64,000 nucleotides of DNA from Pseudomonadota bacterium. Its GTDB lineage: Bacteria > Pseudomonadota > Alphaproteobacteria > Rhizobiales > Xanthobacteraceae. The stretch spans positions 1 through 64,000 of the forward strand of contig JAEWJH010000134.1 in assembly GCA_023386635.1 (NCBI GenBank), written 5' to 3'. This document shows, piece by piece, positions 26,018-34,158 of this stretch. The notes under the pieces are model-generated. The model searched no databases. It saw nothing but the letters and a program-made list of their open reading frames with translations, and was not told where the DNA came from. Both the position numbers and the translations under genes were made by a program. The first letter of the stretch is position 1, and each line of letters starts with the position of its first letter.

Positions 26018-26180
26018 GTCCTGAACCTTGCGTTGTCTGTTCGCGGCACAGTGGCAGAGCCGCGCCTGGCTCTCAAGTCCATGAGTCTGCACAAAAAGTC
26101 AGCCGGAAGTCCGGCAAAACTCCGGCATTGCCGATCGCCACACGGCGGTGGCACCATGGCGAACCGCACCGGATTCCGTC

Positions 26181-26894
26181 ATGCTCGACACATCCCTTCC
26201 CGATCTCGTAGCGCTCGCCTATTTCCTCGGCGCCTGGCTCGCCTATTCGATCGTGGTCGAGCGCACCGCGCATGGCGCGGAGAGCCTGAATTCGCTGATG
26301 CATGCGTACCGCGACCGCTGGATGCTGGAAATGCTCGGCCGCAACATGCGCATGGTCGACGGCCAGGTGACAGCCTCGCTGCAGAACGGCGCCGCGTTCT
26401 TCGCCTCGACCTCGCTGATCGCGGTCGGCGGCACGCTGACGCTGCTGCGTTCCGCCGAGGAGATCCTCACGGTGGTGTCGGTGCTGCCGTTTTCCAGTCC
26501 GCCGACCCGAGTCTTGTGGGAAGCAAAGATGATGGGGCTCGCTATCATCTTCGTCTATGCGTTCTTCAAGTTCGGCTGGTCGTACCGGCTTTATAACTAT
26601 GTGGCGATCCTGATCGGCGCCGCGCCACCGGTCGAGGAGAAGGATACGCCGGCCGCCCGTGCGCTGGCGCATCGCACCGCCCATATCTGCGCCGACGCCG
26701 GCCGCCACTTCAACCGCGGTCAGCGCGCGTTCTTCTTTGCGCTCGGCTATCTCGGCTGGTTCCTGGGGCCGATACCGCTGGCGATCACCACCACGGCCAT
26801 CGTCATCGTGATGTATCGGCGTCAGTTCTATTCGGAATCGCGGCGCGCGTTCGACACCGATCCCGATACCGGCACGCCGCCGCCGGCGGTCTAG
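26181..26894 (+). CDS. DUF599 family integral membrane protein
   Basis: A 237-residue membrane protein with about four to five spans (LPDLVALAYFLGAWLAYSIV, AAFFASTSLIAVGGTLTLL, MGLAIIFVYAFFKFGWSYRLYNY, FFALGYLGWFLGPIPLAIT). The conserved N-terminal MHAYRDRWM and the FFxFGWSYRLYNY segment are DUF599 markers. Function is unknown. It is divergent from the rhodanese gene. The ATG at 26181 is chosen because the first span follows directly. Confidence 0.85.
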   Translation: MLDTSLPDLVALAYFLGAWLAYSIVVERTAHGAESLNSLMHAYRDRWMLEMLGRNMRMVDGQVTASLQNGAAFFASTSLIAVGGTLTLLRSAEEILTVVSVLPFSSPPTRVLWEAKMMGLAIIFVYAFFKFGWSYRLYNYVAILIGAAPPVEEKDTPAARALAHRTAHICADAGRHFNRGQRAFFFALGYLGWFLGPIPLAITTTAIVIVMYRRQFYSESRRAFDTDPDTGTPPPAV

Positions 26895-26917
26895 GCGTCG
26901 ATCACCTTAGACCGACG

Positions 26918-27106
26918 TCACGCCATGCCCATCAGCACGGCGATGCCGGCGACGATCACCACCGCGGCCAGGGTAACAACGATGGTCAGGATAGTTTCGC
27001 TGCGCGGCGCGCCGAACGGATCGCGGCGATCGCGCGCCTCGGCTGCATAGCGGGCAAGCAAAGCGGAGCGCCGGGCGGCGCTGTCGACGGAATGGTCGAT
27101 GGACAT
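26918..27106 (-). CDS. Small tail-anchored membrane protein, hypothetical
   Basis: A 62-residue protein with a charged N-terminal half (MSIDHSVDSAARRSALLARY, RDRRDPFGAPR) and one C-terminal membrane helix (TILTIVVTLAAVVIVAGIAVLMG). GGGGAA lies upstream of the ATG. Convergent with the DUF599 gene, about 20 bases between stops. No family recognised. Confidence 0.6.
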   Translation of the reverse strand: MSIDHSVDSAARRSALLARYAAEARDRRDPFGAPRSETILTIVVTLAAVVIVAGIAVLMGMA

Positions 27107-27225
27107 AATCGATTCCCCGGAAGCGAATGGGCGTTGATGGCAACGGTGCCGTGGACGCGAACGCGACCCGCAACACGAATCGTTCGAGCCATTCTAGATC
27201 GTGACCGGAAAGTTCCAATAATGCC

Positions 27226-28014
27226 TTAAGGCGCCGGAAAGAGTGCGTCCATGCGGCCGGTGAGCCGATAGGCGATCAGGCCGAGCCACTCATGCGCGGC
27301 ATCGTCGAGCCGCGCCAGTTCGGCGCCGAGCGACCGCAGCGGCCAGCGCGACAGCCACGGCTCGCGCGGTCCCGCGGGCACGGCGATGACCGGGACGCCT
27401 GCCCGGCGGAAGCAACCCATCGCCCGGGGCATATGCGCGGGCGACGTCACCAGCAGCCAGCGCTCGCCGGGCTTCGCGTGGATCAGCGCCTGGGTGAAAA
27501 CGGCGTTCTCGACCGTGTTGCGGGATTCACGTTCCAGCGTCACGCGCTCTGCCGAAACGCCGAGCTGGATCAGCATGGCGCGCGCGACATCGGCCTCGCG
27601 GCCCGCCCCCGGCGCGAGATTGCCGTTGCCGCCGCTATAGACGACGCGCGCGGCCGGATAGGCTTCCGCCAATCGCCGCGCCGTGATCAGCCGCTGGAAC
27701 GCGGCGCCGATCACCGGTTCGCCGAGCGCCGCCGTGGCGTCGGGATCGATGCCGCCGCCGAGCACGATGATCCCGTCCGGCGCGGGGCCGGACATGTCAT
27801 AGGCGGGAAACCGCTGCTCGAGGCTCGTGGTCAACAGGATGCCGAGCGGCGTGATGCCGAACAGCAGCAGGAGCACAACGGATGCGGTCAGCAGCCGCCC
27901 GCCAAGCGTGCGATAGCGGGTCAGCAGCAGCGTCAGGCCGGCCACGCTGATGATCAAGACGATGTTCGACGGCAGAGCCAGGAACGCCGCGGTCTTGGAG
28001 AGGACGAAGAACAT
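27226..28014 (-). CDS. YdcF/ElyC-like DUF218 membrane protein
   Basis: A 262-residue protein with two N-terminal membrane spans and a DUF218 domain (IIVLGGGIDPDATAALGEP, ERVTLERESRNTVENAVFTQALI, WLLVTSPAHMPRAMGCFRRAGV). The ElyC/SanA/YdcF family is linked to envelope integrity and undecaprenyl-phosphate metabolism in Escherichia coli. It is the last gene of a probable five-gene transcript beginning with the aldo/keto reductase, 21 bases after the RraA-like gene. Confidence 0.9.
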   Translation of the reverse strand: MFFVLSKTAAFLALPSNIVLIISVAGLTLLLTRYRTLGGRLLTASVVLLLLFGITPLGILLTTSLEQRFPAYDMSGPAPDGIIVLGGGIDPDATAALGEPVIGAAFQRLITARRLAEAYPAARVVYSGGNGNLAPGAGREADVARAMLIQLGVSAERVTLERESRNTVENAVFTQALIHAKPGERWLLVTSPAHMPRAMGCFRRAGVPVIAVPAGPREPWLSRWPLRSLGAELARLDDAAHEWLGLIAYRLTGRMDALFPAP

Positions 28015-28035
28015 CGCGTGTCCCGTGCCCGCCTC

Positions 28036-28731
28036 TCAGCGCTGCTTCTTCCAGGCTTCGTAACGCTGCTTGTTCTCTTCGTTGGGCGGATAGAGACCGG
28101 GGAGCTTGGCGCCCTTCTCCACCTCCTGCACCAGCCAGGTTTCGAGCAGTTCGTGCTCCTCGCCCTCGGCCGCGCAGAATTCGACCAGATCTTTCGGAAT
28201 GACGACGACGCCGTCGTCATCGGCGACGATCACGTCGCCCGGGAAGATCGCGCAGCCGCCGCAGGCCACCGGCTCGTTCCAGCCCACGAAGGTGAGCTGG
28301 TTCACGGACGCGGGCGCCGCCACGCCGGCGCACCAGATCGGCATGCCGGTGTTGAGGATGCCTTGCTTGTCGCGCATCACGCCATCGGTGACGAGACCGG
28401 TGACGCCGCGCTTGACCATGCGCATGCACAGGATGTCGCCGAAGATGCCGGCGCCGGTGACGCCCATGGCGTCGGCAACGACGAAGCAGCCGGGCGGCAT
28501 GTCCTCGATTGCCGCGCGGGTCGAGATCGGGTTCGACCAGCTCGCCGGGGTCGCGAGGTCCTCGCGCACCGGAATGAAGCGCAGCGTGAACGCCGGGCCG
28601 ACCAGCCGCTTGCCGGAGAACCCGAACGGCATCGCCCCGGCGATCCAGGAGCGGCGGATGCCCTTCTTCAGCAGCATCGTGGTGATGGTGCCGGTGGTGA
28701 CGGTCTCGAGTTTCTTGAGCGCGTCCTGCAT
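28036..28731 (-). CDS. RraA-like / HMG-CHA aldolase family protein
   Basis: A 231-residue protein of the RraA superfamily, which includes the RNase E inhibitor RraA and the divalent-metal 4-hydroxy-4-methyl-2-oxoglutarate/4-carboxy-4-hydroxy-2-oxoadipate aldolases. The metal and substrate motif appears as GVTGLVTDGVMRDKQGI (the D-x-R-D region), and the C-terminal barrel sequence as PGDVIVADDDGVVVIP. Because the R-D pair is kept, an aldolase or oxaloacetate decarboxylase activity is more likely than RNase regulation. It is 12 bases after the VUT-family gene. Confidence 0.85.
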   Translation of the reverse strand: MQDALKKLETVTTGTITTMLLKKGIRRSWIAGAMPFGFSGKRLVGPAFTLRFIPVREDLATPASWSNPISTRAAIEDMPPGCFVVADAMGVTGAGIFGDILCMRMVKRGVTGLVTDGVMRDKQGILNTGMPIWCAGVAAPASVNQLTFVGWNEPVACGGCAIFPGDVIVADDDGVVVIPKDLVEFCAAEGEEHELLETWLVQEVEKGAKLPGLYPPNEENKQRYEAWKKQR

Positions 28732-28743
28732 GAAACGTCCTCG

Positions 28744-29301
28744 TTATGCCGGTTTCAGACCGAGCCGTTCGTCGCGCCGGCGCAGCCACGCGACCAGCGG
28801 GATCGACAGCAGCACCATCCAGAGCTTGCCGATCACCTGCCCCTCCAGAAACGCCAGCGATCCGAAGGCCAGCCACAGGAAGATGATGGAGTCGACCACC
28901 AGTCCGGCCACGCTCGACAGCACGACCGCCAGCACCAGCCGGCGCCGCGCCAGCGGCGTATAGATCGCGAGATCGGCGGCCTCTGATAAAAGGAACGCGG
29001 CGGCCGAAGCCAGAACCAGCGACGGCGGCGCGACCGCCACGGAAATCCCGGCGCCGGCGACCACCGCAGCGATGCCGAACTCGATGCCGAGGCGGCGCTG
29101 CACCAGGTCGCGCAGGACCAGCGCGATGCCGACCATCAGCACGCCCGAAGGCGCCTTGATTCCCGGCGCCACCGGCACCAGGCAGGTACCGTCAGCGTCA
29201 CAAAACGTGCCGACATTGCCGATCATCCAGTTGGCCAGCGGAATGGTCAGGATGAACGCCGCCAGAAAGAAATACCCCTCGATGCTGCGCCGGGACGTCA
29301 T
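28744..29301 (-). CDS. VUT-family (YhhQ-like) queuosine-precursor transporter
   Basis: A 185-residue membrane protein with about five to six spans. The sequences GVLMVGIALVLRDLVQRRLG and SEAADLAIYTPLARRR are typical of the VUT/YhhQ family, whose members import preQ0 or preQ1 for queuosine. The start is 3 bases after queC, which supports the role. The protein is shorter than Escherichia coli YhhQ. Confidence 0.85.
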   Translation of the reverse strand: MTSRRSIEGYFFLAAFILTIPLANWMIGNVGTFCDADGTCLVPVAPGIKAPSGVLMVGIALVLRDLVQRRLGIEFGIAAVVAGAGISVAVAPPSLVLASAAAFLLSEAADLAIYTPLARRRLVLAVVLSSVAGLVVDSIIFLWLAFGSLAFLEGQVIGKLWMVLLSIPLVAWLRRRDERLGLKPA

Positions 29302-29304
29302 GGC

Positions 29305-30042
29305 TCACAATGCTCTTTTGGCTCTTTCGCGTTGCTGCAGGAATTGGTCGTAACCCTTTGCCCGCAACTGACAGGCTGGGCAAGTGCCACAGCCATAGCC
29401 CCATTCATGCCGCTGGCTACGGTCGCCGAGGTAACAACTGTGTGTTTCCTCGATGGTCAGCCGCAGCAGCGCCTCGCCGCCGATCTCCTCCGCCAGCGCG
29501 AAGGTTCCGGCCTTGTCGATGGCCATCAGCGGCGTGTCGACGGTCAGCGGCCGGTCGAGGCCGAGGGTGAGCGCCGACTGCATCGCCTTCATGGTCGCGT
29601 CCCGGCAATCGGGATAACCGGAATAGTCGGTCTCGCACATGCCGCCGACGAGATGGGACAGGTTGCGGCGATAGGCGATGGCGCCGGCCAGCACCAGAAA
29701 CAGCAGGTTGCGGCCAGGGACGAAAGTGGTCGGCAGACCGTTGTCGGCCATCTCGATCGCCGTGTCGCGGGTCAGCGCCGTCTCCGAGATAGCGGCGAGC
29801 GCATCGACCTTGACCGGATGGTCCTCGCCGAGCCGCGCGGCATAAGCCGGCTTCAGCGCCGCGAGCTTGTCGCGCACCGTCGCGCGGACCGTGAGTTCGA
29901 CCGCGTGGCGCTGACCGTAATCGAAGCCGACGGTCTCGACGCGTTCGAACCGCTCCAGCGCCCAGGCGAGACAGACGGTGGAATCCTGACCGCCGGAGAA
30001 CAGCACCAGCGCGCCGCCAGACTTCTGCTCAGGAACCGTCAT
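29305..30042 (-). CDS. queC: 7-cyano-7-deazaguanine (preQ0) synthase QueC
   Basis: A 245-residue enzyme that converts 7-carboxy-7-deazaguanine and ammonia to preQ0 with ATP, a step in queuosine tRNA modification. It has the PP-loop LVLFSGGQDSTVCL and the zinc site near the C-terminus formed by cysteines in THSCYLG and CGTCPAC. I start at ATG 30042 (MTVPEQKSGG), 3 bases after the stop of the aldo/keto reductase gene; a TTG 30 bases upstream is in frame but unneeded. Other queuosine genes are absent from the window. Confidence 0.95.
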   Translation of the reverse strand: MTVPEQKSGGALVLFSGGQDSTVCLAWALERFERVETVGFDYGQRHAVELTVRATVRDKLAALKPAYAARLGEDHPVKVDALAAISETALTRDTAIEMADNGLPTTFVPGRNLLFLVLAGAIAYRRNLSHLVGGMCETDYSGYPDCRDATMKAMQSALTLGLDRPLTVDTPLMAIDKAGTFALAEEIGGEALLRLTIEETHSCYLGDRSQRHEWGYGCGTCPACQLRAKGYDQFLQQRERAKRAL

Positions 30043-30044
30043 GC

Positions 30045-30860
30045 TCAATCCCATTTCGGCGAATACTGCCAATCGACGATCCGGTCGTTGGCTTTCGTCA
30101 ACGTCGCGATCTCGCGCATCTCGTCGTCCGACAGCGCGAAGTCGAAGATCGCGAAATTCTCCTTGAGCCGCTCGGGACGATGCGTGCGCGGGATCACCAC
30201 GATCTCTTGCTGCACCAGCCAGCGCAGCGAGACCTGCGCCGCCGACTTGCCATGCCGCGCGCCGATCCGCGTCAGCACCGCGTTGCCCGACGCGCCGCCC
30301 CGCGCGATGGGGCTATAGGCCACCACCGCCATGCCGTGACGGCGGGTCGCGGCGATGGTCTTCGACGTGTCGAGGAACGGATGCGTCTCGAACTGATTGC
30401 ACACCAGCGGCTCGGTCGCGAGCGCCACCGCCTGATCGAGCAGCGCGGTGTTGTAGTTCGACACGCCGATGTGCCGCGCATGGCCCGCGCGCTTCATCCG
30501 GCACAGCGCGCCGATCGTATCCGCCAGCGGCACGGCCTTGTTCGGCCAGTGCAGCAGCAGGATGTCGATCACGTCGATCTTGAGCCGCGCCAGGCTTTCC
30601 TTCACCGAGCGTTCGAGATCGGCCGGCTTCATGTTCTCCGGATGCACCTTGGTGACCACCGTCACGTCATTGCGCTTGCCGGAGGCGCGGACGCCCTCAC
30701 CGACCTCCTTCTCGTTGTCGTACATCTGCGCGGTGTCGACGTGGCGATAGCCAAGCCCGATGGCGTGCTCGACCAGCCGCGCGCAATCGCTGCCGCGCAG
30801 GTCCCAGGTACCGAGCCCCACCAGCGGAATCCGCGCGCCATTCGCTTCGACCACGTCCAT
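30045..30860 (-). CDS. Aldo/keto reductase
   Basis: A 271-residue NADPH-dependent TIM-barrel reductase. The active-site tetrad is visible as D in YRHVDTAQMYDN, Y in the same motif, K in VTVVTKVHP and H in LLLHWPN. The C-terminal NADPH-binding IPRTHRPERLKENFAIFDF is complete. Small AKRs of this type reduce aldehydes such as methylglyoxal or 2,5-diketogluconate; the substrate here is unknown. It is the first gene of the queC group. Confidence 0.94.
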   Translation of the reverse strand: MDVVEANGARIPLVGLGTWDLRGSDCARLVEHAIGLGYRHVDTAQMYDNEKEVGEGVRASGKRNDVTVVTKVHPENMKPADLERSVKESLARLKIDVIDILLLHWPNKAVPLADTIGALCRMKRAGHARHIGVSNYNTALLDQAVALATEPLVCNQFETHPFLDTSKTIAATRRHGMAVVAYSPIARGGASGNAVLTRIGARHGKSAAQVSLRWLVQQEIVVIPRTHRPERLKENFAIFDFALSDDEMREIATLTKANDRIVDWQYSPKWD

Positions 30861-31001
30861 GTCCGATCCTTTCGCAGTGTCGCCTCTCTCCTACCAACGT
30901 AGCAGAGACCGGCGGCCGGCCGTGCCACTGTGCAACCCAGCCATGATTTGGGGCGAAATAACCCCGCTGCCACCGGCAACGACCGGCGTGATGCACGATA
31001 G

Positions 31002-31018
31002 ATTGGAACGATTCAAGA
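31002..31018. promoter_or_regulatory. Candidate iron-responsive (Irr/ICE-like) operator
   Basis: The 17-base ATTGGAACGATTCAAGA, with the dyad core GAA-N3-TTC, lies 73 bases upstream of the cupredoxin/FTR1 genes. It resembles the iron control element bound by Irr in Rhizobiales as I remember it (TTTAGAA...TTCTAAA), with several mismatches in the outer bases. The call rests on this partial match plus the iron-uptake function of the genes downstream. Confidence 0.35.
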
Positions 31019-31090
31019 AGACCGTTCTTGCATCGGCCGCGGTTCGTGGCTTTGGTGGCCCCGTGTGCGATCCCAGTTTTGGATTCAACA

Positions 31091-31444
31091 ATGCGCCCCT
31101 TTGCCGCCGCCTTCGCCATCACCGCCGCGATCCTTGCTGCGTTCCTTGCCGCGCCATCCGTCATCACGCCGGCCGTTGCCGCCGACGAGCTGACGGTGAC
31201 GATCAAGGACCACAAATTCACGCCGTCGGAAATCCGCATCCCGGCGAACAAGCGGCTCAGCATCGTCGTCATCAACGATGACCCGACGCCGGAGGAATTC
31301 GAAAGCCTGCCGATGAAGATCGAGAAGATCATCCCCGGCAACAGCAAGGCGCTGGTCCGGTTCGGGCCGATCGCGCCCGGCCGCTATGAATTCATCGGCG
31401 AATTCAACCAGGCGACCGCCAAGGGCGTGATGATAGCGGAATAA
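31091..31444 (+). CDS. Periplasmic cupredoxin-fold protein associated with iron transport
   Basis: A 117-residue protein with a signal peptide (AFAITAAILAAFLAAPSVITPAVA) and a cupredoxin_1 domain (LTVTIKDHKFTPSEIRIPANK, then RFGPIAPGRYEFIGEFN). The usual type 1 copper ligand cysteine is absent, so it is probably not an electron carrier. Members of this family sit beside EfeO or FTR1 and are thought to help present iron. The FTR1 gene follows 12 bases later, which supports that role. Start ATG 31091. Confidence 0.85.
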   Translation: MRPFAAAFAITAAILAAFLAAPSVITPAVAADELTVTIKDHKFTPSEIRIPANKRLSIVVINDDPTPEEFESLPMKIEKIIPGNSKALVRFGPIAPGRYEFIGEFNQATAKGVMIAE

Positions 31445-31456
31445 CGGACTTCAATA

Positions 31457-32284
31457 ATGCTCGGCGCCCTCATCATCGTCTTTCGTGAAGTGCTCGAAGC
31501 CGGCCTGATCGTCGGCATCGTCATGGCGGCGACACGCGGCATCGACGGCCGCGGCCGCTGGATCGCGCTAGGCGTCGCCGGCGGCGTGATCGGCGCCGCC
31601 ATCGTCGCGCTGTTTGCCGGCGCGATCTCCGAGGCGTTCGAAGGGGCGGGCCAGGAACTGTTCAATGCCTGCGTGCTCGGCACCGCCGTAGTGATGCTGA
31701 TGTGGCACAACGCCTGGATGGCGAAGCACGGCCGCGAGATGGCAGCCGAACTGCGCAGCGTCGGCACGTCCATCGCCGAGGGTCAGAAGCCGTTGACCGC
31801 GCTCGCCGTTGTCGTCGGGCTCGCCGTGTTGCGTGAAGGCTCAGAGGTCGTGCTGTTCCTGTACGGCATCCTCGCCTCCGGCACGTCCGGCATGGCGCTG
31901 TTCACCGGCGGCGTGCTCGGTGTGCTCGCCGGCGCGGCGTTCACGGCGCTCACCTATTTCGGTCTGCTGGCGATCCCGGCGCGGCACATCTTCACGGTGA
32001 CGACCTGGATGATCACGCTGCTCGCCGCCGGCATGGCGGCGCAGGCGGTGCAGTTCCTCAATTCGGCCGGCACGCTCACCGCGCTCGACCGCACGGTCTG
32101 GGATACGTCGTGGCTGCTATCGGAAGGCAGTCTCGTCGGCAAATTGCTGCACACGCTGATCGGCTACACCGAGCGGCCGAGCGAGATGCAACTCGTCGTC
32201 TATGTCGCGGTGATCTTCGCGATGGCGCTGCTGATGCGTCTTGCCCGCGGCACGCCCGCACCGCGGCAGCAGAAGACGGCGTAA
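31457..32284 (+). CDS. FTR1-family high-affinity iron permease (EfeU-like)
   Basis: A 275-residue membrane protein with seven predicted spans. The two iron-binding REXXE motifs are present, REVLE in the first span and REGSE in the fourth (VLREGSEVVLFLYG). FTR1 proteins move ferric iron, in bacteria often together with EfeO and EfeB or a periplasmic cupredoxin. Here the partner is the preceding gene; no EfeB peroxidase is seen. Confidence 0.93.
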   Translation: MLGALIIVFREVLEAGLIVGIVMAATRGIDGRGRWIALGVAGGVIGAAIVALFAGAISEAFEGAGQELFNACVLGTAVVMLMWHNAWMAKHGREMAAELRSVGTSIAEGQKPLTALAVVVGLAVLREGSEVVLFLYGILASGTSGMALFTGGVLGVLAGAAFTALTYFGLLAIPARHIFTVTTWMITLLAAGMAAQAVQFLNSAGTLTALDRTVWDTSWLLSEGSLVGKLLHTLIGYTERPSEMQLVVYVAVIFAMALLMRLARGTPAPRQQKTA

Positions 32285-32294
32285 GCGGCGAAGG

Positions 32295-32398
32295 TCATTC
32301 CGGGGCGCGCTGAAAGCGCGAACCCGGAATCCAGATCAGAAAAAGTATTGCTGGATTTGGGTTCCGGATCGCTGTGCTTTGCACAGCGTCCGGAATGA
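32295..32398. repeat. Palindromic intergenic repeat (Bradyrhizobiaceae-type)
   Basis: Outer arms TCATTCCGG (32295-32303) and CCGGAATGA (32390-32398) are perfect reverse complements. Inside are a second imperfect pair (GAACCCGGAATCCAG and CTGGATTTGGGTTCCGG) and two local hairpins (GCGC...GCGC and GCTGTG...CACAGC), giving a cruciform-like shape. Repeats with this kind of sequence are widespread in Bradyrhizobium and Rhodopseudomonas chromosomes. It lies between the convergent FTR1 and HTH genes and may also act as a terminator. Confidence 0.75.
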
Positions 32399-32412
32399 CG
32401 GCGAAATCTCTA

Positions 32413-32700
32413 TCACGCCCGTCGCGCGCCGAGCACCGCGAACGCCGCCTGCGGCGCGCGGTCGATCACCTTCAGCAGGGCGCGAGCCGGACCGCGCGGC
32501 GCGCGCTTGCCCTGCTCCCAGTTGCGCACGGTTTCGAGTGGCACTTCGATGCGTTCGGCGAACGCTGCCTGCGTCAGTTGTGTCCGCGCCCGCACGCGGC
32601 GGACAAAGGCCGCCGGGTCGTTGTGGTCGAGAGCGACCTCGCGGCCATCCTCCCCGATTTCGACGATCCGTCCGTCCGCTTTCAGTCTGACCCGCAGCAT
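32413..32700 (-). CDS. XRE-family helix-turn-helix protein (HigA/BrnA-like)
   Basis: A 95-residue protein with an N-terminal strand-rich piece (MLRVRLKADGRIVEIGEDGR) and a C-terminal XRE helix-turn-helix (TQLTQAAFAERIEVPLETVRNWEQGKRAPRG). The layout resembles antitoxins and small autoregulators. No toxin frame lies next to it: the upstream neighbour is isovaleryl-CoA dehydrogenase. An orphan regulator is therefore likelier. A start at 32715 with five more residues is possible. Confidence 0.85.
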   Translation of the reverse strand: MLRVRLKADGRIVEIGEDGREVALDHNDPAAFVRRVRARTQLTQAAFAERIEVPLETVRNWEQGKRAPRGPARALLKVIDRAPQAAFAVLGARRA

Positions 32701-32782
32701 CGGCCGCTCCCACATTCATCCCATGGGTCAATGGCCTAGGCGCTTATGGTTAATGCAGCGTTAATCGTTACAGACCGAGGTA

Positions 32783-33958
32783 TCAGCGCGTTTTCTCGAA
32801 GATCTCGCGGCCGATCAGCATGCGGCGGATTTCGCTCGTCCCCGCGCCGATCTCGTAGAGCTTGGCGTCGCGCAGCAGCCGCCCGGTGGCGAAGTCGTTG
32901 ATATAGCCGTTGCCGCCGAGGCACTGGATCGCATCGAGCGCCATCTTCGTGGCACTCTCCGCCGCCAGCAGGATCGCGCCGGCGGAGTCCTCGCGCGTCG
33001 TGCGCCCCTCGTCGCAGGCGCGGGCGACGGCGTAGACGTAGGCGCGCGCGGCGTTCATCATCACATACATGTCGGCGAGCTTGGCCTGGATCAGCTGGAA
33101 CTGGCCGATCGACTGGCCGAACTGCTTGCGTTCATGAACATACGGCACGACCACATCCATGCACGCCTGCATGATGCCGATCGGCCCCGCCGCCAGCACC
33201 ACGCGCTCGTAGTCGAGGCCCGACATCAGCACGTTGACGCCGTTGCCGACGACGCCGAGCACGTTCTCCTCCGGCACCTCGCAATCCTCAAACACCAGTT
33301 CGCCGGTGTCGGAGCCGCGCATGCCGAGCTTGTCGAGCTTCTGCGCCGTGGAGAACCCCTTGAACCCCTTCTCGACGATGAAGGCGGTGATGCCGCGCGA
33401 GCCGGCGGTGCGGTCGGTCTTGGCGTAGACGACGATGGTTTCGGCGATCGGACCATTGGTGATCCACATCTTCGAGCCGTTGAGGATGTAGCGGTCGCCC
33501 TTCTTGTCGGCGACGGTGCGCATCGAGACGACGTCCGACCCCGCCCCCGGCTCCGACATGGCGAGCGCGCCGACATATTCCCCCGAGATCAGCTTCGGCA
33601 GATAGGCGCGGCGCTGCGCGTCGGTGCCGTTGCGGCGCAACTGGTTGACGCACAGATTGGAATGCGCGCCATAGGAGAGCCCGACCGAGGCCGAGCCGCG
33701 CGAGATTTCCTCCATCGCCACGCAATGCGCGAGGTATCCCAGTCCGGAGCCGCCGTATTCCTCCTCGACCGTGATGCCGAGCAGGCCGAGCGCGCCCATC
33801 TCCGGCCACAGGTCGCGCGGGAACGTGTTGCTGCGGTCGATCTCGTCGGCGCGCGGCGCGATCCGGTCGCGGGAAAAGCCGCCGACCGTGTCGCGCAGCA
33901 TGTCGAGATCTTCGCCGAGCCCGAAATTCAGGCCCTGCCAGGCATTGGGGATGCTCAT
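32783..33958 (-). CDS. ivd: Isovaleryl-CoA dehydrogenase
   Basis: A 391-residue acyl-CoA dehydrogenase with all three domains. The catalytic glutamate E251 is in GLDYERVVLAAG, the position used by isovaleryl-CoA dehydrogenases rather than by medium- or short-chain enzymes. YGGSGLGYLAHCVAMEEISR, AMSEPGAGSDVVSM and the C-terminal CLGGNGYINDFATGRLLRDAK are typical IVD sequence. It oxidises isovaleryl-CoA to 3-methylcrotonyl-CoA, the substrate of MccAB encoded elsewhere in the window. It stands alone here, not in an operon with mccAB. Confidence 0.93.
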   Translation of the reverse strand: MSIPNAWQGLNFGLGEDLDMLRDTVGGFSRDRIAPRADEIDRSNTFPRDLWPEMGALGLLGITVEEEYGGSGLGYLAHCVAMEEISRGSASVGLSYGAHSNLCVNQLRRNGTDAQRRAYLPKLISGEYVGALAMSEPGAGSDVVSMRTVADKKGDRYILNGSKMWITNGPIAETIVVYAKTDRTAGSRGITAFIVEKGFKGFSTAQKLDKLGMRGSDTGELVFEDCEVPEENVLGVVGNGVNVLMSGLDYERVVLAAGPIGIMQACMDVVVPYVHERKQFGQSIGQFQLIQAKLADMYVMMNAARAYVYAVARACDEGRTTREDSAGAILLAAESATKMALDAIQCLGGNGYINDFATGRLLRDAKLYEIGAGTSEIRRMLIGREIFEKTR

Positions 33959-34158
33959 ATGCGCTCTCTCATGGGTCGAGCTTACAAGCCAAGATTGTAC
34001 CTGTCAGCGACCCCTCGACCAAGGTCGGAGGGACCTGCTCGCACCCGGCCGGCGCGCTCGGGCGGCCCGCGCTGCAGCCATTAATGACGCGGTGAAATTT
34101 CGCCGGCGGCTGCTTGCCGAACCGCTCCCCGTTCGGTCATCTGCCGCCGGACATTCCC

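Noticed and set aside
30861..31001. preQ1 riboswitch ahead of the queC transcript
   Set aside because: I looked on the minus strand upstream of the aldo/keto reductase and found no C-rich loop and pseudoknot tail of the preQ1 class.
32413..32700. Toxin-antitoxin pair
   Set aside because: The HTH protein resembles an antitoxin but no small toxin frame adjoins it on the same strand.
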